Under the pieces are notes generated by a model. It made no database searches. It was not told the DNA's origin and was given only the letters and a program-made list of their open reading frames with translations. Both the position numbers and the translations under genes were made by a program. Positions 1-8,170 of a stretch of 32,421 nucleotides of DNA are shown here, in pieces. The DNA is taken from the NCBI RefSeq assembly GCF_018139625.1, contig NZ_JAGSOH010000084.1, positions 1 to 32,421 of the forward strand, written 5' to 3'. Source of the stretch: Actinospica acidithermotolerans (GTDB taxonomy: Bacteria; Actinomycetota; Actinomycetes; Streptomycetales; Catenulisporaceae). Within the stretch, counting starts at the first letter, position 1. Every line of letters starts with the position of its first letter.

Positions 1-504
1 CGTCAGCACCGTCGTCGTCAGATCCGGCACCGCCAACGCCCGCGCCGCCGCGTTCTGCGTCCCCATTCCGAGCCCCAGCAGCGCGATCAGCGTGTACCGC
101 TCAGCAGCGTTCACCTCCGGCGAGGGCCCCAACTGCCCCACCAGGTAGGCCGCGAGCATCAGCGCCGCCTCGATCGCCATCGCCGTGGACAGCAGCCGCC
201 CCCGATGCGACCGACCCGCGGTGCTGACCCGTCCCCCCAGCAACGCCCCCACCGCGAACGCGGCCAGCGCCGCCAGCGAAGCCAGCAGCGAGAAGCCCGC
301 GGCCCCCGCGATCGCAAACCCCGAAAACACCACGTTGCCCGTCATGTTCGCGACGAACACGTGCCCGAGCGCAAGGTAGCTGTACGCGTCCACGAAGCCG
401 GTGACGAGCGTGAGCAGCAACATCAGCGGCGGCAGCGGCCCGAACCGGGCCCCCCGCTCGGGCACGATCGTCCGCCAGGCCTGGTGCAGATTCTCGGAGC
501 TCAT
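1..504 (-). CDS. YoaK/DUF1275 family membrane protein, 3' end cut by window edge
   Basis: The first 168 codons are visible and the frame is open to the window edge. Four hydrophobic stretches can be read (about residues 24-45, 60-85, 98-118 and 130-150), with the short motif VANMTGNVVF after the first and GMGTQNAAARALAVPD near the edge; both are typical of DUF1275 (YoaK) proteins, which normally run 210-240 residues, so roughly 50-60 residues are missing. It is an inner-membrane protein of unknown substrate; a transport role is often assumed for the family but not shown. The ATG at 504 is chosen because the hydrophobic, family-like sequence begins shortly after it. The overlapping longer frame at 101-538 is a shadow. 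Confidence 0.72.
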   Translation of the reverse strand, partial: MSSENLHQAWRTIVPERGARFGPLPPLMLLLTLVTGFVDAYSYLALGHVFVANMTGNVVFSGFAIAGAAGFSLLASLAALAAFAVGALLGGRVSTAGRSHRGRLLSTAMAIEAALMLAAYLVGQLGPSPEVNAAERYTLIALLGLGMGTQNAAARALAVPDLTTTVLT

Positions 505-561
505 GCTCCAGAGTCGGCCGCAGCCGGACATAAGTCAAAGATCTCTGTATTCGAAATCTGC

Positions 562-617
562 GGTCGGGCCCGGTGGGCGGGCCGGCGACGAACCGCGAGC
601 CGCCGGCCTGCCCGACC
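562..617 (-). terminator. hairpin downstream of the GH127 gene
   Basis: Arms GGTCGGGC (562-569) and GCCCGACC (610-617) are perfectly complementary, and a second GCCGGC pair (581-586 with 602-607) nests inside. It begins 15 bases after the GH127 stop on the minus strand. There is no T-run, as is usual in high-GC actinomycetes, so the terminator role is inferred from position. Confidence 0.4.
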
Positions 618-631
618 TCACCCGCTGCCCG

Positions 632-2575
632 CTAGTTCGCCTCCTCGTGCGGGAGCCAGACCCGCATGGCTCCGTAGGTCCGGTTGGCCCAGGCGAGGTA
701 GGGGATCGCGGTCACGCGGGTGTGGGCCGCGTGGCCGGCCGCGGCTGACTTATCAGGGCCGCCGAGCTCCCGGTACGGCCAGGGGTCCTTGGTGTCAAGG
801 GAGCGAGCCGTGGCGTCGATCAGGACAGTGGGGAGGGTGGTGCCGTCGATCTCGATGGGGGCGCCGTCCCAGGGGTGGCCGGCCAGCATCAGGTCGCGCA
901 GGTCGGAGTCCTGGTCTAGGTGCTCGGCGCAGTAGACGAGGGGGCCGCGCTCGATGGCCACGCAGCCGCGGGCGTCGTCGACGCGGGGGTCGGCCACCGT
1001 CAGGCGCGGGCGGAGGGGGAAATCGAGCTCGACCACGTCGCCGGCGTGCCACGTCCTGGTCAGGCGGACGTAGTCGACGTCCGCGCCGAGCGTGCCGTCG
1101 TTGCCCGTCCCGGCTACGGGCGCGCCGTTCAGCAGCACGGTCGTGGCGCCTCTGGCCCACGCGGGGATGCGCAGCGCGAGGGTCCAGGTGCCCGCGCTCG
1201 CGGGCGGGATCGCGAGGCGGACGGTGCCGTCGAAGGGGTAGCCGGTCTCGACGTTGACGCCCGCTCCCCACTCGGTGCGGATCTCGCCGGACGCGTACTG
1301 GTGGATCTGCAGGCCGTCGTCGTCGCTGGTGGCGAAGTAGTGGGTGAGGCTCGCCAGCGTGCGCATGACGTTGGGCGGGCAGCAGGCGCAGCTGAACCAG
1401 GCCTGGCGCCCGTCGGGGCCGAGGGTCGTGTCGCTGCGCACCTGCAGCGGGTTGACGTAGAAGTACCGGTCGCCGACGAGCGAGACCCCGGCGAGGAAGC
1501 CGTTGTACATCACGCGTTCGAAGATGTCAGCGTATTGTGACTCGCCGGTCGCCAGCTGCATGCGCCAGGCCCACTGCATCAGCGCGATGGCGGCGCAGGT
1601 CTCGGTGTACGCCTCGTCCGCGGGGAGCTCGAAGGCGTCGCCGAGGGCCTCGTCGCGATGGCGGGCGCCGGTGCCGCCGGTGATGTACGTCTTTCCACGC
1701 AGCAGGTCCTCCCACTGGGCCCGCAGCACGTCGAGCAGCGCGGCCTCGCCGGTCTCCAGGTAGACGTCCGTCACGCCGGTCGCGAGGTAGAGGGCGCGGA
1801 CGGCGTGGCCGTGAAGTGCGCGCAGCTCGCGGACGGGGACGAGGTCCTGCCAGTAGCGGCGGCCGAAGGGACGGTCGCCCATCTGGCCGCTGCCGCGCAG
1901 GGTGATGAAGCGGTCCGCCAGCCGCAGGTACGCCGCATTCCCGGTCTCCCGGTAGAGCTCGACGAGTGCGGTCTCGACCTCCGGGTGCCCGCAGTAGCCG
2001 ACCTGCTCGCCGTCCTCGCCGAACTGGGTGACGAGCAGGGCGGCGAAGCGCTCGGCGATGTCGAACAGCGACGTGCGGCCGGTCGCGCGGCGGTGTGCGA
2101 TGCCGGCCTGGATCAGGTGGCCCGCGCAGTACATCTCGTGGCCCGACGGGAGATCGGCCCAGCGTTCGCCGCCGCGCACGACGGTCGTATAGCTGTTGAT
2201 GTAGCCGTCCTCCTGCTGCGCGGCGGCTACCAGCGCGATCACCTCGTCGGCCTTCTCCAGCCACTCGGCCGAACCCGTACTCTGCACGTGCCAGGCCACG
2301 GCTTCGAGCCACTTGTAGACGTCGGTGTCGAGGAACGGCAGCTTGCCGTGGTACGCGCCGTGCCTGGTTCCCGCGGCCAGCTCGAGGTTCTCCAGCGTCC
2401 CGGCCTCGGTCATCCGCTCGAGTCCCGCGTTGAGGGAGCGTTCGGCGTTCGCGGTCACGCGCGCGGACCAGAAGCCGGGGCCGAGCCGTACCGCCCCGGC
2501 GGGCAACGCGCGCAACACCGCTGCCGCGCCCAGCTCGCCGACCGGACCTGGCGCAGCACTCCTATCAGCCGTCAT
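632..2575 (-). CDS. GH127 beta-L-arabinofuranosidase (DUF1680 / HypBA1 type)
   Basis: A 647-residue protein of the GH127 family, whose characterised member HypBA1 releases L-arabinose from beta-1,2-linked arabinooligosaccharides attached to hydroxyproline-rich plant glycoproteins. The zinc/cysteine site can be read: TETCA (Glu325, Cys327) and FSCACCPPN (Cys396, Cys398, Cys399), matching the Glu-Cys and Cys-Cys ligands of HypBA1, in which a zinc-bound cysteine is the nucleophile. The N-terminal two thirds is an alpha/alpha barrel-like helical region, followed by beta-sandwich sequence. No signal peptide is seen, so it probably acts in the cytosol on imported oligosaccharides. The ATG at 2575 has AAAGGGTG upstream. 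The frame could extend 20 codons further, but that would run through the LacI-type palindrome, so the shorter start is preferred. The substrate is inferred; GH127 also includes other specificities. Confidence 0.86.
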   Translation of the reverse strand: MTADRSAAPGPVGELGAAAVLRALPAGAVRLGPGFWSARVTANAERSLNAGLERMTEAGTLENLELAAGTRHGAYHGKLPFLDTDVYKWLEAVAWHVQSTGSAEWLEKADEVIALVAAAQQEDGYINSYTTVVRGGERWADLPSGHEMYCAGHLIQAGIAHRRATGRTSLFDIAERFAALLVTQFGEDGEQVGYCGHPEVETALVELYRETGNAAYLRLADRFITLRGSGQMGDRPFGRRYWQDLVPVRELRALHGHAVRALYLATGVTDVYLETGEAALLDVLRAQWEDLLRGKTYITGGTGARHRDEALGDAFELPADEAYTETCAAIALMQWAWRMQLATGESQYADIFERVMYNGFLAGVSLVGDRYFYVNPLQVRSDTTLGPDGRQAWFSCACCPPNVMRTLASLTHYFATSDDDGLQIHQYASGEIRTEWGAGVNVETGYPFDGTVRLAIPPASAGTWTLALRIPAWARGATTVLLNGAPVAGTGNDGTLGADVDYVRLTRTWHAGDVVELDFPLRPRLTVADPRVDDARGCVAIERGPLVYCAEHLDQDSDLRDLMLAGHPWDGAPIEIDGTTLPTVLIDATARSLDTKDPWPYRELGGPDKSAAAGHAAHTRVTAIPYLAWANRTYGAMRVWLPHEEAN

Positions 2576-2592
2576 GGCCCACCCTTTCGAGA

Positions 2593-2604
2593 GCAAACGT
2601 TTGC
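2593..2604. promoter_or_regulatory. LacI-family operator candidate
   Basis: GCAAACGTTTGC is a perfect 12-bp palindrome with central CG, the usual shape of LacI/GalR-family operators in sugar-utilisation genes. It lies 17 bases upstream of the GH127 start codon, where a bound repressor would block transcription or early elongation. No LacI gene is present in the window, so the regulator must be encoded elsewhere. Confidence 0.65.
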
Positions 2605-2701
2605 CTGCCACCCTAGCGCGACGGGGCGGACGCACGCCAGAGTCTGATCGGGATGTGATCGGGCCACGATCCGGATCAGGCGGCGGGAAGGCTGTTCGAC
2701 C

Positions 2702-2749
2702 GTCGGGTCGGCTGTCGGGTCGGCTGTCGGGTCGGCTGTCGGGTCAGCC
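2702..2749. repeat. 12-bp tandem repeat x4 spanning the SARP stop codon
   Basis: Unit GTCGGGTCGGCT on the plus strand is repeated three times exactly (2702, 2714, 2726), with a fourth copy GTCGGGTCAGCC at 2738. The SARP stop (2744-2746) is in the fourth copy. Because 12 is a multiple of three, the equivalent triplet in each other copy is CGA instead of TGA on the minus strand, one transition away. Confidence 0.9.
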
Positions 2750-5038
2750 GGCGGGGCTTACCGGATGGCGGTGCCAGAGGAGTTCGCAGACCCGGTCGAG
2801 GCCCTGCGCGAGGTGGCGGCGGTACGTGCCGAAGGGCAGCCCCAGCTCTTGGGCCACGACGTGCTGCTGTTTCGCGTCGGCGTCGAGGTACGTGCAGGTG
2901 ATGGCGAGGTACTGCTTCTCACCGTGCCGATCCTCGCGAAGCTGGCGCAGTGCGAGCGATATCGCGGCGCGGACGCGTTCAGCGGGGACTACGTTGTCAT
3001 CGTCCGATGCGACGAGGTTCGTCTGGTGCAGCAGGCTGTCGGCCAGCGTGTCGGGCCGATGCCAGGCGCGCAGGGCCGAACGCACCGCGGCGTTGAACTC
3101 CTCGCGGGAGAGCGCGGCGGCGTCGGGCTCCGGCGGCATGTCGCCCAGGTGCGACAGAACCCTGGCACGCAGCACCTGGTGCCGTTCCGGGTCACGCCAT
3201 TTGAGGTCCGCGTCGAGGATCTCGCGGACGACGTCATGCGGGTACACGCCGAGCGGACCGGACTCGATGAACGGCAGCTCGCGCAGCCAGGCGAACAGGG
3301 CCGGCGTGTCGGCGTCCGGTAGCGCGGCGCGCAGCAGTTCCTCGTTCGTGGTCGGCAGCAATGCGCATACGTCAAGCGCCTGCCTGTGCTCGGCAGACGG
3401 GGCGTCGCCCACCAACTGGTCCACGAGCGCGCCGATGACGTCGTACGACGGTGCCCAATCCGCCTCGTCGTCCGCACTCTCGTCGCGCCGAACCGAGTCC
3501 GCGGCGAGCGACAGGGCGAGGGGGTTGCCACCGGCGAATGCGAGGACCGACTTCGTCTGCGCTGCCGGCACCTCGCGCGCGGCCAGGAGCTGCCGCGCGT
3601 CACCTTCGCTCAAGTCCCCCAGTTCGACGACGTCGAGGATGTCGTGCCACGCAGGGTCACTGCGCCATTCGCGCGCGGGCCGCGTCCTTCCGGCGAGCAC
3701 GACGATCGTGCCGAGCGGCAGGCGCGGCAGGAAATCCTCGCGCAGCCACGGCTCAAGAGGTTGATACATCTCGAACCCGTCCACGAGGAGGGTCGCGCGA
3801 CCCGCCTCCGGCGCGAGCATCCGCGACGCGGCGGCTTCGAAGGCGGACTGCGTGCACTCGACGTCGCGGACCGCGTCCAGCTCGACGACCGTCCGGCCGA
3901 CCTCCGCCGACTCCTCCGCGAAACGCCGGAGCAGCGTGGTCTTGCCGACGCCGCCGGGGCCGGTCACGAACAGCAGGGTGAAGGCGCGCCCGGCGTCGCC
4001 GAGGGCGGATCGGAACGCCGCGATCTCGGCTTCCCGGCCGACGAAGGCGCGGCGGCGCGCCTCCTGGAGCTGCCGCGCGAGGCAGGAGCGCGACGTTCCG
4101 GGAAGCGGCGGGGCCGGATCGTCCGACGGGGCCGGACTGATCGACGGGGCCGGCGCGATGACCTCGGCGCGCGGCTCGTGGCGTTGCGGCGGGATGTCGA
4201 TCATGCGTACGGCCAGAGCACCGCCGACCTGCCTCCTGCGGACGGCCACCGCGCTGACTCCGGTGCGCGGCCCGGAAAGCGGGGCCAGCGCGTCGTCGGC
4301 GCTGAGCACGCGCAGCTGCATGCGCTTGAGAGCCGGGCCGGGCTCGATGCCGAGTTCGTCGCGCAGCACGCGGCGGGCCCGCTCGTAGACCTCCAGCGCG
4401 TCGGCCTGCCGTCCGGCGCGGTAGAGCGCGAGCATCAGCAGTTCGTGCAGGCTCTCCCGCAGCGGGTACGTCGTGATCAGCGTCCTGAGGCCGGCGATCG
4501 CGGCGAGGTGGTCGCCGGCCTCGACCTGTGCCGCCGCCTCGATCTCGGCGGCATCCGCGCGCAGCTCCGTGAGCCGGGCGCGCACCCAGTCGAAATACGG
4601 CCCCGGTACGCCGACGAGCGGTTCGCCGCGCCACTCGGCCAGCGCCCGGCGGCAGAGGTCTGCCGCGTCGGCGCCCGCGCGCCGCGCGGCCATCGCGGCG
4701 GTGACCCGCTCCTCGAAGACGTCGGCGTCCACCGACACCCTCTCGCCGCGCAGCGCGTAGCCGTCGCCGATCGGCTCGATGACGATGCCCGCACCCGCCT
4801 CGCCCGAGTTAAGGATCTGCCGCAGCCTGGAGACGTACGTGCGCACGGCTCCCGCACCCGACTTCGGCGGGTGCTCCCCCCACAGCGCGTCCAGCATCGA
4901 CGCCATCGAGACGTGTGCGCCGCGCGCGAGCAGCAGCACGGCGAGCACCGCCTGCTGCTGCGGCGGCCCGATCTCCAGCTCCGTCCCCGCGCGCCACGCG
5001 CGCACCGGCCCCAACAGCCGGAAAGTGAAATCGTCCAT
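2744..5038 (-). CDS. SARP/AfsR-type transcriptional activator with NTPase domain
   Basis: A 764-residue regulator. Residues about 5-97 form an OmpR-like winged helix (FRLLGPVRAW, then VRTYVSRLRQIL); about 100-245 form the bacterial transcriptional activator domain (EPLVGVPGPYFDWVRARL, LRESLHELLMLALYRAG). After a proline-rich linker an NTPase follows with Walker A GPGGVGKTT (Lys366) and Walker B-like LLVDGFE near residue 418. The last 70 residues (VAQELGLPFGTYRRHLAQGL) look like a second helix-turn-helix. This is AfsR-like, but I see no TPR block. Such proteins bind 11-bp-phased heptamer repeats and recruit RNA polymerase; a matching array lies in the divergent intergenic region. The ATG at 5038 has GGAGGG upstream and begins the winged helix; an earlier start at 5140 lacks that support. 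The stop lies inside a 12-bp tandem repeat. Confidence 0.88.
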   Translation of the reverse strand: MDDFTFRLLGPVRAWRAGTELEIGPPQQQAVLAVLLLARGAHVSMASMLDALWGEHPPKSGAGAVRTYVSRLRQILNSGEAGAGIVIEPIGDGYALRGERVSVDADVFEERVTAAMAARRAGADAADLCRRALAEWRGEPLVGVPGPYFDWVRARLTELRADAAEIEAAAQVEAGDHLAAIAGLRTLITTYPLRESLHELLMLALYRAGRQADALEVYERARRVLRDELGIEPGPALKRMQLRVLSADDALAPLSGPRTGVSAVAVRRRQVGGALAVRMIDIPPQRHEPRAEVIAPAPSISPAPSDDPAPPLPGTSRSCLARQLQEARRRAFVGREAEIAAFRSALGDAGRAFTLLFVTGPGGVGKTTLLRRFAEESAEVGRTVVELDAVRDVECTQSAFEAAASRMLAPEAGRATLLVDGFEMYQPLEPWLREDFLPRLPLGTIVVLAGRTRPAREWRSDPAWHDILDVVELGDLSEGDARQLLAAREVPAAQTKSVLAFAGGNPLALSLAADSVRRDESADDEADWAPSYDVIGALVDQLVGDAPSAEHRQALDVCALLPTTNEELLRAALPDADTPALFAWLRELPFIESGPLGVYPHDVVREILDADLKWRDPERHQVLRARVLSHLGDMPPEPDAAALSREEFNAAVRSALRAWHRPDTLADSLLHQTNLVASDDDNVVPAERVRAAISLALRQLREDRHGEKQYLAITCTYLDADAKQQHVVAQELGLPFGTYRRHLAQGLDRVCELLWHRHPVSPAG

Positions 5039-5230
5039 CCGTAGCCCTCCCCGCTCCCCGAGCGCCCCGTTGCCGTGCGGACGGCCGAGTCGTGCCTGCG
5101 GTCCTCGGATGATCTTCGCGGGCCCGGTTCCGCGAAACATCCGTCAATCTCACTGAACATACGCTAAGAGGGGGCTGAAGGAGCGACGGCTTTTCCTTGA
5201 GCCGGGGTGGCGCGACCGGCTCTTCAGGCG

Positions 5231-5259
5231 CGTTGACGGGGCGTAGACAGGGCGTTGAT
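5231..5259 (+). promoter_or_regulatory. SARP-box-like heptamer array
   Basis: Three direct heptamers, CGTTGAC (5231-5237), CGTAGAC (5242-5248) and CGTTGAT (5253-5259), are separated by exactly four bases each, giving an 11-bp period. Characterised SARPs such as ActII-ORF4 bind heptamers in this arrangement just upstream of the -10 element. A -10-like TAGCGT at 5270-5275 follows after 10 bases. The site lies between the divergent SARP and sigma genes. Confidence 0.6.
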
Positions 5260-5269
5260 CGGCCGCCCC

Positions 5270-5275
5270 TAGCGT
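5270..5275 (+). promoter_or_regulatory. -10-like element of the sigma/alr-ddl operon
   Basis: TAGCGT sits 10 bases after the last heptamer and 23 bases before the chosen ATG. No TTGAC-like -35 is at normal distance, which fits an activator-dependent promoter where the SARP occupies the -35 region. An alternative -10, TACGCT at 5160-5165, would give a longer leader. Confidence 0.4.
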
Positions 5276-5298
5276 GCTGCGCCGTGGAGGACAAACGA

Positions 5299-5904
5299 AT
5301 GCGGGCCCTCTACGCGACCCACAGCCGGCCGCTGCTGTCCTCGATCATCCGATGGACGAGCGGGGACCGGCAGGCCGCGGAGGATCTGCTGCAGGAGACG
5401 ATGCTGCGCGCGTGGCGCAATCTGCCCACGCTCGAGGACGCCTCCGCCCGCGCCTGGCTGCTGACCGTGGCCCGGCGGCTGGCGATCGACGCGTCGCGCA
5501 GCCGGGCCGCCCGGCCCGCCGAGTGCGGCGACGAGCCCCTGGCCGCGATCGCGGCCGGGCCCGACCACGTGCAGCAGGTGCTCGACCGCGCACTGCTCGC
5601 GCCCGCCCTGGCCGGCCTGCCCCATCCGCAGCGCGACGTGCTCTTCCACGTCTACTACCTGCGCAGCACGATGCGGCAGACCGCCGAGACCCTCGGCATC
5701 CCCGAGGGCACCGTCAAGACCCGCACCCGCCACGCGCTGCGCACCCTCCGCGGCGACCTCGCCGAACAGAACCCGCACCCGCTCACGAAGAACATTGGTG
5801 GTGGACCAGCTCCATGTACCCGCCGCTCGCCCCAGAACCCGCCGTCCCGGCCGGATCACCATCGTCAGTCGCCGAGACCCCGGCCATCCCGGGGGAACGG
5901 ATGA
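5299..5904 (+). CDS. ECF-type RNA polymerase sigma factor
   Basis: A 201-residue sigma-70 family protein. Region 2 covers about residues 1-70 (AAEDLLQETMLRAWRNL, ARAWLLTVARRLAID) and region 4 about 102-152 (LPHPQRDVLFHVYYL, then the helix-turn-helix TAETLGIPEGTVKTRTRHAL). The last 48 residues are Pro/Arg-rich with no recognisable fold. The ATG at 5299 has a strong GGAGG eight bases upstream; a GTG at 5284 is possible but would overlap that site. The stop TGA overlaps the next start as ATGA, implying translational coupling to alr-ddl. No anti-sigma gene is visible beside it, so control is probably transcriptional, perhaps through the adjacent SARP. The target promoters are unknown. Confidence 0.85.
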   Translation: MRALYATHSRPLLSSIIRWTSGDRQAAEDLLQETMLRAWRNLPTLEDASARAWLLTVARRLAIDASRSRAARPAECGDEPLAAIAAGPDHVQQVLDRALLAPALAGLPHPQRDVLFHVYYLRSTMRQTAETLGIPEGTVKTRTRHALRTLRGDLAEQNPHPLTKNIGGGPAPCTRRSPQNPPSRPDHHRQSPRPRPSRGNG

Positions 5905-8090
5905 CGGAGGCGGTCGTCGACCTCGCGGCCCTCGCCGAGAACCTGCGGATCTTCCGCGCCCGCACCGACGCCGCGCTGATGGCCGTGGTCAAGGCCGACG
6001 GCTACGGCCACGGCGCCGTGCAGATCGCGCGCGCCGCGCTGGCCCACGGCGCGACGTGGCTGGCGGCGTCCTTCATCGGTGAGGCGCTCGCGCTGCGCGC
6101 GGCCGGAATCCAGGCGCCGATCCTGACCTTCCTGCACCTGCCGGACGAGGACGTGACCGAGGCGCTGCGCGCCGATCTCGATCTGACCGTGTCGTCGCAG
6201 GCGCAGCTCGCCGAGATCGCCGCGTGCGCGAAGCGGCTCGGCCGGACCGCCGAGGTCCAGCTCAAGGTGGACACCGGCCTGCACCGCAACGGCGCCTCGC
6301 CGGCGCAGTGGCCCGCGCTCGTCGAGGCGGCGGCCCGGCTGGAGCGCGAGGGCTCGGTGCACGTCCGCGGCATCTGGTCGCACCTCGTGCATCCGGACCA
6401 GCCCGGCCATCCGACGACCACGCGTCAGCTCGACCTGTTCGACGAGGCGGTCCGCGAGGCCGAGCGGGCCGGTCTCACCGGCCGTCTGCGGCACATCGCG
6501 AACTCCACCGCCGCGCTGACGATTCCGCGGTCGCACTACGATGTGATCCGGCTCGGCAGCGGCCTGTACGGCATCGACCACGCGGGCGGAAACGGCCTGG
6601 TCCCGACGATGACCCTGCGCGCGCGGATCGCGATGACGCGCCGGGTCGACGCGGGTGAGGGCGTCTCGTACGACCACCTGTACCAGACCGCTGAGGCGAG
6701 CAATCTCGCGCTCGTGCCGCTGGGCTACGCCGACGGACTGCCGCGCGCGGCGTCCGGCAGTGCACGGATATCAGTGCTCGGCGAGCAGCGATCGGTGGCC
6801 GGGCGCATCGCGATGAACTCGTGCATTGTCGACGCCGGCCAGCTCGATGTCATGCCCGGGGACGAGGCCGTGGTCTTCGGCACCGGATCGCGGGGCGAGC
6901 CGACGGTCGCGGATTGGGCGGCGTGGTCCGGCACCACTCCGCTGGAGATCCTGACCCGGGTCAGCCCGCGTGTGCCGCGCCGGTACATCACGGCCGCCGA
7001 AGGCGAGGTGCCGGCCGCGAGGGAATCAGGGCACGACGGCAAGCTGCGGGTGGTCGTGCTGTTCGGCGGCCCCGGCGGCGAGTACGACGTCTCCTGTGCT
7101 TCGGGCGCCACCATCGTCAGCTACCTCGATCGCGAGCGCTACCGCGTGCAGCCGGTGCGGATCAGCCCGGAAGGGCGCTGGATCCCCGGCCCGACGGACT
7201 GGCCCGCCGGAGTCTTCGGCCCGCACGACCTGGTCGCGGCGACGCCGGATCCGGCCGTGCGCAGCGGCGCCGGCCACGGGCAGGCGCTCGAGGTGCTGGC
7301 CGCGGCCGACGTGGTCGTGCCGGCGCTGCACGGTCCGTTCGGCGAGGACGGCACCGTCCAAGCGCTGATGGACGCGCTGGGCGTGCGCTACGTCGGATCC
7401 GGCATGGCGGCGAGCGTTCTCGGCATGGACAAGGACGCGGCCAAGCGCGTGCTCGTCACCAGCGGCCTGCGCGTGGCGGACTGGGCCGTGCTGCGCCGCG
7501 AGGTCGACGACCTGTCCGACGCGGACCGCGAACGGCTCGGGCTGCCGGCGTTCGTCAAGCCCGCGCGGTCCGGATCCAGCGTGGGCGTGAGCCGCGTCAA
7601 GAACTGGGAGGAGCTCGGCACGGCACTGGCCACGGCCCGCAAGTGGGACGAGAAGGTGCTCGTCGAGCGCAGCGTGATCGGCCGCGAAGTGGACATCGCC
7701 GTGCTCGAGCATCCGGACGGCCGGATCGAGGCGAGCCCGCCGGTCGAGATCGTGCTGCACCAGGGCGGCCGCGACTTCCTCGACTACGCGGCGAAGTACC
7801 AGGACGCGACGGCCACGGACATCCTGCTGCCCGCGCCGATCGCGCCCGAGATCACGGCCGAGCTGCAGCGGATGGCGGTGCAGGCGTTCGAGATCCTCGG
7901 CTGCCGCGGGCTCGCGCGGGTGGACTTCCTGCTGCGCGACGGGGTCGAACCGGTGTTCAACGAGATCAACACGTTCCCCGGGTTCAGCGCCACGTCGCTC
8001 TATCCGCGGATGTGGGCCGAGGCCGGGATCCCGCTGCCGCGCCTGCTCGACACGATGATCGACACGGTGCTCGCCGGAGTGCCCGCGTAA
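5901..8090 (+). CDS. fused alanine racemase / D-alanine-D-alanine ligase
   Basis: A single 729-residue frame joins two cytosolic enzymes of the D-Ala branch of peptidoglycan synthesis. Residues 1-365 are a PLP alanine racemase: PLP lysine in VVKADGYGHG (Lys31), catalytic tyrosine region GVSYDHLY (Tyr257) and LGYADGLPR. Residues 381-729 are an ATP-grasp Ddl: LFGGPGGEYDVSC, LHGPFGEDGTVQ, KPARSGSSVGVS, DFLDYAAKYQD and FNEINTFPGFSATSLYPR. The AAKY loop is of the D-Ala-D-Ala type rather than the D-lactate (VanA) type. The Ddl N-terminal loop has GG where many enzymes have RSS. The start at 5901 overlaps the sigma stop as ATGA; an ATG at 5814 is in frame but has weak ribosome-binding sequence. Fusion would channel L-Ala to D-Ala-D-Ala in one chain. 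Activity of both halves is inferred from motifs. Confidence 0.9.
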   Translation: MTEAVVDLAALAENLRIFRARTDAALMAVVKADGYGHGAVQIARAALAHGATWLAASFIGEALALRAAGIQAPILTFLHLPDEDVTEALRADLDLTVSSQAQLAEIAACAKRLGRTAEVQLKVDTGLHRNGASPAQWPALVEAAARLEREGSVHVRGIWSHLVHPDQPGHPTTTRQLDLFDEAVREAERAGLTGRLRHIANSTAALTIPRSHYDVIRLGSGLYGIDHAGGNGLVPTMTLRARIAMTRRVDAGEGVSYDHLYQTAEASNLALVPLGYADGLPRAASGSARISVLGEQRSVAGRIAMNSCIVDAGQLDVMPGDEAVVFGTGSRGEPTVADWAAWSGTTPLEILTRVSPRVPRRYITAAEGEVPAARESGHDGKLRVVVLFGGPGGEYDVSCASGATIVSYLDRERYRVQPVRISPEGRWIPGPTDWPAGVFGPHDLVAATPDPAVRSGAGHGQALEVLAAADVVVPALHGPFGEDGTVQALMDALGVRYVGSGMAASVLGMDKDAAKRVLVTSGLRVADWAVLRREVDDLSDADRERLGLPAFVKPARSGSSVGVSRVKNWEELGTALATARKWDEKVLVERSVIGREVDIAVLEHPDGRIEASPPVEIVLHQGGRDFLDYAAKYQDATATDILLPAPIAPEITAELQRMAVQAFEILGCRGLARVDFLLRDGVEPVFNEINTFPGFSATSLYPRMWAEAGIPLPRLLDTMIDTVLAGVPA

Positions 8091-8102
8091 CTGCCCGGCG
8101 CG

Positions 8103-8136
8103 GGCGTGGGGCGGGCCGGCCGGCTCGCCCCACGCC
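8103..8136. terminator. bidirectional hairpin between alr-ddl and murF
   Basis: Arms GGCGTGGGGCG (8103-8113) and CGCCCCACGCC (8126-8136) form an 11-bp perfect stem with a 12-base loop. It starts 12 bases after the alr-ddl stop and ends 34 bases beyond the murF stop, so it can end both convergent transcripts. No T-run is present. Confidence 0.75.
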
Positions 8137-8170
8137 GTCGGTCGGCGCTGGTCAGCTCATTGCGACAGCG

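Noticed and set aside
1-504. MFS transporter fragment
   Set aside because: The MTGN and GTQNAAAR motifs fit DUF1275/YoaK better than any MFS family.
1527-2312. Long Arg/Gly-rich frames antisense or offset to GH127, murF, alr-ddl and other genes
   Set aside because: They are shadows of high-GC coding regions: no motifs, extreme Arg/Ala/Pro content, and they overlap genes with clear family motifs.
5814-5900. Start of Alr-Ddl at ATG 5814
   Set aside because: In frame, but it adds 29 residues without family similarity and lacks a ribosome-binding site; the ATGA overlap at 5901 is better supported.
8103-8136. Attachment site or mobile-element end
   Set aside because: The inverted repeat lies between convergent genes with no integrase or transposase in the window; a bidirectional terminator explains it.
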